64,000 bases of DNA, taken from Aquila chrysaetos chrysaetos (lineage: Eukaryota; Chordata; Aves; Accipitriformes; Accipitridae). The notes below the pieces were generated by a model. That model was not told the DNA's origin and did no database searches. It saw only the letters and a list, made by a program, of their open reading frames with translations. Position 1 is the first letter of the stretch, and every line of letters starts with the position of its first letter. Location: positions 4,092,001 to 4,156,000 of the forward strand of contig NC_044029.1 in NCBI RefSeq assembly GCF_900496995.4. Reading direction: 5' to 3'. A program made the position numbers and the translations under genes. Positions 23,822 to 32,414 of this stretch are shown here, one piece after another.

Positions 23822-26800
23822 AGTAGCATTTTCCTGACGGCATCAGCGGATGCAGTTTGAAACTTCCCAGGACCGTGCGATTTCTCCTGACTAATGTGGC
23901 TTTCTAACCGGGGGGAGGGAGATGAGGATGACAGATTGCTAAGGGCTTTTAAAAAGATACTGCTTGAAAGAATTACGGCACATCGATCTTATATGCAGCC
24001 ATTAATAAGACTTTCCAAGCAACAGTATTTAAAAGCCTTGGTCATATTCTCCTGGCTGGCAACCACCTCCTCCTGTGCTTCAACTGACAAAGAGCCAGGC
24101 GCTGAGAGGGCTAATATTAGACAATGACTTCAAGGCAGCAAAAGAGTCATTTAAATTTCCTATTCTGCTTTCACCGCCTCAGGAGCGTAGACCTTGGTTT
24201 CTCCAGCACTACTGCATCATCTGATTTAGAAGCAGGCTCCGAGAACTACTCTGAAGCTGTTCCCGGATATTTTCTGATGCACACTATATATCTAATTCTG
24301 CATGCACCCACGTATCCTGAAGAGTTAGGAAAGTTTTATAGCCTGTGTATAGTTCTGTACCACCGGATCTATGACAGGGGAAAGCTCTAAAGCTCTTTCC
24401 TTTGCATTTTCAGCAGGTGGTTGCACATTACCGCCATCGTGGAAAAGTCTTAGAAAGAAATATTACGTACTAGACAAAGCCCTGAAACGCACTGAGAGCT
24501 CTGGATTATTTACCTGTTCAAAAGAGGACCTGCAAATACAGGTGAAAAGCTGAGCAGGACCTTTCTGACAAGGACAGAGATGAAAAATACCTGAAAAACT
24601 GAAAGCAAAAGCAGTAAATGTTACCTTCCTGGGAGGACAGGGTAACAGGCCAGCCAGACTCTGTACCTGCAGCTTTGGGTGGAAAGTCACTGATCATGCA
24701 GGTCATCGGACTAGGCTGATACAGGAAAACTGCTTTGTTTTATACCAGTTACTAACAACTCACAGATTTTACCCTTCACTTACATTCAAAACTAAATGAA
24801 TCAAATTAATGCATCTGACTGGTAAACTAGTGGAATATTTCTGAAATATTTTCGAAACCTCTTTAAAACACCAGCTCCAAAGAATTAACTTGCTTATCCA
24901 TTATAAATCATGTTAATTCTGACTCCTAATGAGAGTCTTTACTGAAGTGAAAAGTATCCAAGAAACAAGAGACAGTCACATTATAATGACTAAAAGAAAA
25001 GTACAGCGAGTCATTTTCTTTTTCATTCAAGTGTCTCAAGGAAGTTGATTCACGACCAGAAGTTGTGAGAGCAGTTACTGCAGTATTAACTCTCCTGTAA
25101 ACGTGACCCCAGAGTAATTAATACAAAGGAGGATTAAAAAATTTTTGGACCAACAGACCTCAAAATTTACTATAGATCACCATGTACTTTTGTCTTCAAA
25201 TTGTCTATTAAAAATACTAAAGGCAATATGGTTTACACACCATATGGCCCATATAATACTTTTCTCCATCCGTTCAGATAAGACATTAGTGTTATCCAAA
25301 AACGCCTGATACGTTTACTTGGCCTCCACAACAACCAGTCTGTTCTCTACACAACTTTAAGCTTGCAGTTTCTTTTATTTTCTCTCCGGTGTCACCCGCC
25401 TCCCAGTAACGTGACAAAAAGGAGCACAGCCTGTCCTCCCCTCCCTCTTAGCGGACTGCTGAGAAGCAAAATATCCAAAATAGTCCATCCATCACTAGTC
25501 CAGGTGCCTCTACAGTACACTACAATTTGCAGCAGAGGGATCTCCCCAGGCTGCATTTACATGGTCAATTTACTCTGCCATTACTAGTGGGTGCAGATGA
25601 AAGCTGCAGTACCATTTTAGAACACTAATGGTAATATTTATACAGCCAAATGGTGAGATGGAACAAAGAACTGATCTGATTGTAAAAAAATAAAATCCAT
25701 CTTTTTTTTCTTTCTTAGCCAGGTTAGTTTATAGTCTAATCAGTCTCCTGAGCCAGTTTATAGCATCACCCACAAATCCAGGTGCCAGCATAAGGAAAAG
25801 GATGGGAATAAGCCGGAAAAAGAGGACTGAAGCCCGAACACCTCTTCTGGCAACAGGCCACAATTCAGGCACACAAAGCACAGTCTCAGAACCAGCTCAT
25901 CAGAATGAAAAGTGAACTGCAGTTTTGACAGAACTGTGTATTTAAAACTGGCATTATTTCACACATATGTGTAAAATGAGAGTACTACATCTTTAGTCCA
26001 CCCAATATTTGGTGAGAAAAATCCTGTTGAGGAGCATTACTGACCCTACCATTGAAGTTGTATCAATGTTCTTTTTCAGCTTCTTCTTTTTCCTTACTTA
26101 TAAGGTCTGAGATTACTTTTTAGAATTCAACATTTATAAGCCTGATGCTTGACAAAAGTCACATTACTTTGCAAGTCCTAAAGTTTTCAGGTTTTTGAAT
26201 GAATGTGACTTAAAATTTTCATCACAGCAAAAAGTTTCTGAGGTTAGGTTTCCTGGGGTTTTCATTTGGTTTTGTTTCATTTTTTAAACAAAATAATTTT
26301 AGAACAGCTCAATTTAGGTGGAGAAAGCATTTGTGAAAACAAACATCACTGAGTGTTTTGATAAAAGCTATACTTTGTTTAAAAGGGGTCAGATGAGGAT
26401 TTGAACATCTCAGTTTAGTGATGCACCAGTGTTCTAAGCAAAGAAATGCCATATTTTGTACACGTTTTACTATTGGAGGCATGCAGGGAACACATCAGCT
26501 AAAGGCTGTTCTGAATGTATTTGTATTATGCTGGGAAATGGTGGTGCCTCTTGATGGAATCTCTGTTAAATCTTACAGAAATCTGTATATCGGAACATTA
26601 CATAAAGGCATCCTCCATGCCCCTCAGCACCAAGCAGCACCTTGGCTCGTTGCCTAAATAAGCAGTGAGAGTTGTCTTTCTGAACCTGACATTGGAATGC
26701 ATTATGATGTTGCCCAATATTTCCCAAGCACTTTTGTTCCACGTCCCTCCTAAACTCCACCGTTCCTACCTCCTCCCCGCACAGGCCAGACCCAGTGCCA

Positions 26801-27992
26801 TGTAGCTGCCAGCTCTGCTGCGCCCTGGTGCTTCCTTTCTCTCTCAGGATGGCATGCTGCTTGTAAAGCACTTCTCCACTGTTTTCAGGACTCATTTTTC
26901 AATTAGCTTCTTCCACTACAGCAAGAAGACAACGCAAACCGTGTCTCTCCAAACTCTGGAAAAGGTAATTCCATTTCTGTGCATATTTTACCCCCATGAT
27001 GGGAAGATGACTGCTTGAGCAAGGGCTGGCTGTGAAATGAGAGCACCTGTTACACGTTCAAAATCTTTGTTCTGAGTTTACAGGTTCCAACTCTAGGTTC
27101 AGCAGAGCTGTGTTCAGTATTTTACATAAACTTTTACATTTGGACATGAGATTTTTGATGCCCTTTGTGTTCATGCCCAGCTTGTTTTCTTTTTAAATAC
27201 AGATCAGTACGGATTCTGAGATTTGATGCAGATAGGTGAGCCAAGGAAAGTCTCATTTTGTTAATTCGGTATTATTCTCCCATTTGCACAAAATAAAATT
27301 TGACGCTGGGAAAGATCACATATACAATTTACATTTTGTTTTTCAGCCTGGGACTTCTAATGGGTCAAACAATAAATCCCAAATTTAAAAGTCTGGAGTC
27401 ATACTAATGATCAGACCCTCTAGATCTAGAATGAAAGATTAGATTCAACAGTGACGCTACTACCATGACACTCAGCCAGACTTTAGTGGGGCTACTCCTT
27501 AACATGCATTTCCATTACTAATAAAATAGCTAGTTAATAGCAACATCAAATAAATAATATGGACAGAACTAGTTGTAGGAATGGCAGAAGACTCATGAAT
27601 TAATTAAAACAATGTCTCAAGTGAGGAAAGTTTTCTTTCCTAATTAAAATTAAAACAAAAAAATGGAGAGAGATGTTTACGGCAATTAAATAATTCGGTA
27701 CTGTATTTTACACAATTCTACCTGCAAAGCTTTACATTTCAAACATTGTGTATGAAAAAGCCCTTAAAAATCTAAGGTGGTGGCAGTTTGACATTGTGAG
27801 TGTCAAAATCTCATTTTTTTGTGCAATCTGGTGTAAAATCTTGCATGGATTAACTTTCTTCTGCAAACACAGCATTAAAATGGAAAACAACAAAAGTCAG
27901 CTCCAATCCTTCTACCAGAACCATATAGCTGACACAGTCAGGAAGACTTTCTGGGATTAGGTTCCAACAACGGTCTGGGTGAACCTGCAGGA

Positions 27993-28405
27993 AGGAGCGT
28001 CTCCCCTATGAGGAGAGGCTGAGAGAGATGGGACTGTTCAGCCTGGAGAAGAGAAGGCTCAGGGGGATCCATCAATGTACGTAAATACCCAAAAGGAGGG
28101 TACACAGAGGACGGATCCAGGCTCTTTTCAGTGGTGCCCAGTGACAGGACCAGAGGCAAGCGGCACAAACTGAAAAACCAGAGGTTCCCTCTAAACATCA
28201 GGAAACACTTTTTCACTGGGAGGGTGACCAAGCACTGGCAGAGGTTGCCCAGAGAGGTTGTGGAGTCTCCATCCTTGGAGGCATTCAAAAGCCAACGGGA
28301 CATGGTCCTGGGCAGCCGGCTCTAGGTGGCCCTGCTTCAGCAGGGGGGTTGGACCAGATGATCTCCAGAGGTCACTTCCAACCTCAACCATTCTGTGATC
28401 CTGTG
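27993..28405 (+). mobile_element. CR1 LINE, short 3' end
   Basis: This is a 3' CR1 piece. It carries the CTCCCCTATGAGGAGAGGCT block, the GTGACAGGACCAGAGGCAAG block, TTTTTCACTGGGAGGGTGAC, GGTTGCCCAGAGAGGTTGTG and the end CATTCTGTGATCCTGTG. It is closer to the typical CR1 sequence than the copy at 16840 and so is probably younger. Plus orientation, antisense to VEZT. A short open stretch on its reverse strand has no meaning. Confidence 0.92.
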
Positions 28406-28489
28406 AGCATAGCTTTAATATCTATCCAAATGTAAAAAAACAAATTTGCACAAGTGCATTAAAATATAGGACAAATGACTTAGCTGGAA

Positions 28490-29090
28490 GCAGAAATCGG
28501 GAGCTGAAAATGCACTCAAAGAGCAGTGTTTGGATCACCTTCATCCCAGTGTTCTGAAAGAATGGGCACAGGAGATCAAAGATCCAGCAGAAAGGATTTT
28601 TAATAAATCTATAAACTCAAAAGTGGAAAAAAGCAAACATAGTGCCTATATTGACAAGGAGAAAAAAGCAATCAGGAATGTATCAGGCCTATGAATCTGT
28701 TCAAAAGCCAGCATGCTACTGAGAATAATTATTCTTTCTTGCAAAATTGAAAGACAAAGAAGAAAAGAGATGATCGTCAAAGAAGATAACACATGGGTTC
28801 ACCAGAGGTAGATTGTGCCAAACTCACTCAACATCTTTCTTTGACAAGACAGCTAATTTTTCTAAAGGAAACGCAGGAAGTTTATATGGACTTTTTATAC
28901 TGTGCCATATGGGGTATGGACTTTTGATACTGTGCCACATCAGTTAAGATGAAAAAGATAGGAAAGGAACCAAATATATAGATGGCAGAGATAACAGTGG
29001 GTTATGCTGAACGAAAAGCTATCAGCTAAAGAAGGTTACTAATGGAGTTCCTAAAGAATGAGTCTTTGGTCAAAGCTTTTGAATTTTCCT
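28490..29090 (+). mobile_element. Old LINE reverse-transcriptase remnant (CR1/L3-like)
   Basis: The segment keeps scattered landmarks of a CR1/L3-type reverse transcriptase on the plus strand. A stretch reading ACACATGGGTTCACCAGAGG to TCTTTGACAAG lies near 28790-28850. An FDTVPH-like motif is found at about 28921-28944. A block near 29035-29075 reads VTNGVPKE-stop-VFGQ, resembling the family motif VTSGVPQGSVLGP. Stops and indels break it throughout. The FDTVPH region appears twice (near 28889 and 28917), a local duplication. Limits are approximate. A directly adjacent LTR fragment begins at about 29093. Confidence 0.6.
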
Positions 29091-29092
29091 TA

Positions 29093-29187
29093 ATTTTTCC
29101 AATTCTCTCCCCCATTCCACTGGGTGGGGGGGAAGTGAGCGAGCAGCTGTGTGGGGCTTAGTTGCTGGCTGGGGTTAAACCACGACT
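29093..29187 (+). mobile_element. 3' fragment of the same LTR family as 11330-11936
   Basis: The last ~95 bases match the 3' end of the solo LTR: a CTCTCCCCCATTCCACTGGG block, the GAGCGAGCAGCTGTGTGG block, and GCTTAGTTGCTGGCTGGGGT followed by TAAACCACGA. The rest of the LTR is missing. It abuts the old LINE remnant, so it is a truncated insertion or a deletion remnant. Confidence 0.8.
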
Positions 29188-30217
29188 GGATAGAGTATGG
29201 CAGCACTTACTGGATACAGTAAAATGCTCATCATTCATTATTGATCAGTCACAATGATCTGCAATGGCTCTTGAACTGGACGGAAACCACTGCTTTCCCA
29301 GGGCAGTGATGCCATGTTTGCGCTTCCTTTCCTTCAGAGATACATTTGATAGTGAGGAAAACGATTGGTCCTTGGAAGCTCATAAATATCTATCAGTGGG
29401 CCATCATCTGTTTGATGCTGCAAAATTTGTAATGCAGACAGCTGTCACTGATGTATTCAGGGCCTGCTGGACAGAGCTATGACCTGAAAAATATGCAGGA
29501 AATAACACTGGGCATAACTGGTGTGGAACAGGTGAAGCATACCCTATTTGCTTCTCCTCCCTCTCCTACCCATTCTGTTAGGTATGAAAAATATGAAGGA
29601 CCACTTCTTTCCTGATTATGCATTTAGTAGCACACCCACTACTGCTTATAATATTGACCGATACCTTGTTCGCAAGAGCTCCAAAAGCACAGAGAAAACA
29701 GCTGTTCACAGTAACCTAGGTCTAAATGGTGAAGGCCTCCTTGCAACAGTGACTGCTGAAGAACAACATGGGAAGCAACCTACTGAGGTGCAGAAAAAAT
29801 GTAGTTGCTTACCGGAAACCACAAATAATTAAGGGGGAAGAGTTTGGGGCCCAAGAAAAAAATTAAAACGGTAATTAAAAAATAAATACGTTGTAGCATT
29901 AACTACCCAAATACTTTTTGGCTCCTTGTTAATTCCCATATCTGGCTCATCTGTGTGGAATATGTTCATAACTCTCTGTGGGGCCTTCGTTTTACAATAG
30001 CATGAACCCTGATGAGCCCTTCTGAAGATAATTTTTGTGGGTATTTCAAGGTACCCGTTATTATCAGCAGGTATCTCGCCCAGCTCTGCACCCCAACCAA
30101 TCAACTAACGAAAAAAATCTGTATTTTTCCTACTGTTGCTTATCTGCTGTTATAGTTGTACCCTTACATATGTAAGATATGTATACTATGTCACTCAGTA
30201 TACCTCTAAACGTGTAT

Positions 30218-30235
30218 ACACACACACACACACAC
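30218..30235. repeat. (AC)n microsatellite
   Basis: About nine AC units follow TGTAT in VEZT intron 1. Confidence 0.9.
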
Positions 30236-31667
30236 TTGATACAGTAAAGAACCTTTACTAGTGACGGAAATCCATTACCAAAACGCAAAGAAAATAGTGA
30301 AGTGCATATGCACGTGCAGGGAGATCTTTTACTCCCTATGCAGCAGAACTTTTTCAATCAAAATGGTAACTGCTGCATGAACTGAAGAACTGTGGAACTG
30401 TAAAACAAGTATCACTTTTACTGAAGCAGGAAATGCAGAGGGCAGGCATTATACCCACGAAATAAATTCTCACCGTGGATTTATGCCATTAAAGGAAGCA
30501 ATTTAACATAGCAGCAATATCAATAGCAGATTTTATTGTTAGCGTTCAAGGTTGGTTGTGGATAAACACCAAACTTGGTGGTACAGACCAAAGCCATAAA
30601 CAGGTAGTACTTACACAGCTGAGAAAAAAATCATTCCTTAGGTAAGGAGCTTTTTGTGGCCTGGTAAAACTAGAAGCCTTATAACTATTACAATAATTAA
30701 TCATTTTAAAGACAGTATTTCTCTATAACCACTTTCTCTGTACACCTGCAAAAACAGGTGTGCCCTCCGTGAAGATGCAACTACATTTACCCGCTGCAAA
30801 CTGATCTGATTTCATTACTGAACTGCAACAGCAGCTATATTTAGCCGCTGTTTTAAATAAGGCCAAGATGATGTTGTAGCCCCGTTATCTAACAAGACAT
30901 GCAATATAATCGTAAAAGTTTTCTGCAAACCCTGTGAATAACACAAACCCTAGAAAAGTAAGGTAGTTTCAGTACTTACTACACAGACGAGTGAAACGCA
31001 CCTTTTACGTGAATCACACTGATTCAGAAGCAGGATTTACTAGCTATACAGCGGATTTACCGTCCCTACCCCCGACCCCAGGGTTCAGCGGCCAGCGCCG
31101 GGCAGTGGGAAGCCGCACACCCCCACACACACCCACCCACACAAGCACCGGCCTTTCTCCACCAGCACCTCGCAGGCTGTGCCGCCGGTACACGCCTCAC
31201 CGACAGCCCGCCCGGCCGTTTAACCCCTCCTCAGCCCCTAACGGTGCTCAAAGGCCGGCGCGGAGCGGCTCTGAGGGGAACACCCGCCCGGCCGCCGCAC
31301 AAAGGATCGTCCCTTCCCCGGCAGAGCCCGGCCCCGGCTGCCTCATCCCGCCAGCGGTCCCGCCCTCGGCCTCCGCGGCGGGAACTCGGGTCCCCGGGCT
31401 GCTCTGGAGCACCGGACACCCCACGCCGGTCCCGCCGAGCACCGCCCCGACCCGCCGGTCCCGCCGGCTCCCCGCCTTCCCCCGCCGCAGGCGCTGCCGC
31501 CGGCCGGGCCCCGAACGCCCGCCTCACGCCCGACGGTCACCTCGGCCCGCCCCGGCACACACACACACACACCGCCACCGCCGCCCCCGGGGACCGCGGC
31601 GCAACGCCCCGGCGAAAGGGGCGGAGAGACACGGGCCCAACCCGCCCCGGGTCGCCCCCGCGCCCAC

Positions 31668-31703
31668 CTCAAACACCACTTCTTCGTCAAACTCCGGTGT
31701 CAT
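31668..31703 (-). CDS. VEZT: VEZT (vezatin) coding exon 1
   Basis: This is the first coding exon of vezatin, a membrane protein of adherens junctions that links the cadherin-catenin complex to myosin VIIA. Read on the minus strand, it starts with ATG at 31703 and encodes MTPEFDEEVVFE, which matches the known start of vertebrate vezatin as I remember it. It ends in GAG followed by a GTGGGC donor, phase 0, so the next exon can begin with Asn. The start has A at -3. An in-frame GTG lies 18 bases upstream, but no in-frame ATG does. The exon sits in the CpG island shared with FGD6, whose start codon lies 414 bases away on the other strand. A 9-codon uORF overlaps the start out of frame. Identification is firm because the downstream exons also match and stay in phase. 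Confidence 0.93.
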
Positions 31704-31716
31704 CCTTCTCCGCCAT
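31687..31716 (-). other. VEZT upstream ORF, 9 codons, overlapping the start
   Basis: ATG at 31716 opens a 9-residue frame (MAEKDDTGV) that ends at TGA 31689-31687, past the VEZT ATG at 31703 and out of frame with it. The uORF start has G at -3 and G at +4, a strong context. It matters only if transcription starts upstream of 31716. Confidence 0.5.
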
Positions 31717-31729
31717 GCCACCCCCTGTG

Positions 31730-31749
31730 GGCACTCTGGGAAACGGAGT
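31730..31749 (-). promoter_or_regulatory. Second SBS-like motif, opposite strand
   Basis: On the minus strand ACTCCGTTTCCCAGAGTGCC fits the SBS consensus core TTCCCAG.{2}TGCC with a weaker 5' half. It lies 27 bases upstream of the VEZT start codon, in the leader. Confidence 0.55.
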
Positions 31750-31807
31750 CCGCCGCGCCGCCGCCGGCGGCCCCGCCCCGCCCCGCCCGTACCTCACGCC
31801 GCCGGGA

Positions 31808-31826
31808 ACTACAACCCCCAGAAGGC
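31808..31826 (+). promoter_or_regulatory. ZNF143/THAP11 SBS motif
   Basis: ACTACAACCCCCAGAAGGC closely matches the known SBS consensus (ACTACAA..CCCAG.A.GC) bound by ZNF143 and THAP11. Confidence 0.75.
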
Positions 31827-31975
31827 AAAGCGAGAGCCGGCTTCCGGGAGCCCTGGAGGAGGTGCTGATTGGTGGGTTGGGGCGGGGCCAGGCGGGGGTG
31901 GGCCGGTAGGGGGCGCCGCTGTGCGGCGGCGGCGGGCGCTGCTGGCGCTCAGTCTGCCGCCAGCCGCGGGGCGTT

Positions 31976-32077
31976 ATGCGGCGGCGGGCGGCGGGTGCTG
32001 CTGTTGGTGCTGCTGGGTGGCGGCGCGCGGGAACAATGGGCTCCTTCTCCTCAGCCCTCAGAGGGGCCGTGGCGTAA
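31976..32077 (+). other. FGD6 upstream ORF, 33 codons, two in-frame ATGs
   Basis: ATG at 31976 and a second in-frame ATG at 32036 (A at -3, G at +4) share one stop codon at 32075-32077, 40 bases before the FGD6 ATG. The long form is Ala/Arg/Gly-rich and its peptide is not recognised. Whether the first ATG is transcribed is unknown. Confidence 0.45.
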
Positions 32078-32117
32078 GGGACGAGGGAGAAGGACGGCGC
32101 GGCGCTTGGGGAGCACC

Positions 32118-32130
32118 ATGAGCTCCGCCG
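32118..32130 (+). CDS. FGD6: FGD6 coding exon 1
   Basis: FGD6 is a FYVE, RhoGEF and PH domain protein that activates CDC42-type GTPases and binds phosphoinositides on endosomes and podosomes. This first coding exon holds only ATG AGC TCC GCC plus one G before a strong donor (GTGAGT), giving MSSA and the first base of Glu5. The human protein starts almost identically (MTSAAEIKKPPV, from memory). It joins in phase to the exon at 41711. The start has C at -3 and A at +4, a moderate context, after a leader with a uORF. Confidence 0.88.
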
Positions 32131-32191
32131 GTGAGTGCTCGGGGAAAGTTTGGGGAGCGGACGTTTCCTTCACGCCCAGCCGGCGGCAGGC

Positions 32192-32204
32192 GGGGGGGGG
32201 GGGG
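32192..32204 (+). repeat. G13 run
   Basis: Thirteen consecutive G lie on the FGD6 sense strand, 62 bases after the exon 1 donor. A second G15 run lies at 32400-32414. Confidence 0.9.
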
Positions 32205-32399
32205 AGTCCGTATGCCCCCCTCCCCCGAGCCCAAAAAGCCTCCCCTCACCCCGTGGCGGCCGGCGGGGCCCGGTGCCGCTGTGTGGGGACGACGAGGGAG
32301 GGGCGCCGCGGCGGGACCGGGCGCTGTGTCCCCCGTCCCCCCCCCGCTTCGCTTCGCCCCGCGGGGGGAAGCGGGCTGCCGCGGGGACCGAGCGAGCGT

Positions 32400-32414
32400 G
32401 GGGGGGGGGGGGGG
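32400..32414 (+). repeat. G15 run
   Basis: Fifteen consecutive G lie on the FGD6 sense strand within the CpG island. Confidence 0.9.

Larger units (their letters stand above)
16739..31667 (-). other. VEZT: VEZT intron 1
   Basis: This is the largest VEZT intron in the window, about 14.9 kb. It contains a CR1 (16840-17550), a 22-base tandem duplication (19555-19598), a (TTTA)n tract near 20808, a possible alternative exon (23645-23821), and a mosaic of CR1, old LINE and LTR fragment (27993-29187). It also holds a dinucleotide repeat at 30218-30235. Its last 600 bases enter the CpG island. The long AT-rich stretches 17551-23640 and 24700-27990 hold nothing else I can support. Confidence 0.85.
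31704..32117. promoter_or_regulatory. Bidirectional VEZT/FGD6 promoter and leaders
   Basis: Only 414 bases separate the two divergent start codons, so both leaders and the core promoter must lie here or in upstream non-coding exons. No TATA box is seen. Elements visible are GC boxes (31771-31789, GGGGC reading on minus; 31879-31888, GGGGCGGGGC on plus), an inverted CCAAT box (ATTGG, 31868-31872), an ETS/GABP-type CTTCCGG (31841-31847) and two SBS motifs. This set is typical of housekeeping bidirectional promoters. Transcription start sites cannot be placed from sequence alone. Confidence 0.8.

Noticed and set aside
30991..32121. Long plus-strand ORF (376 codons) and several overlapping long ORFs on both strands up to 32907.
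   Set aside because: They lie in the CpG island, where stop codons are rare. The translations are Pro/Arg/Gly/Ala-rich without family resemblance, and they overlap both promoters and first exons.
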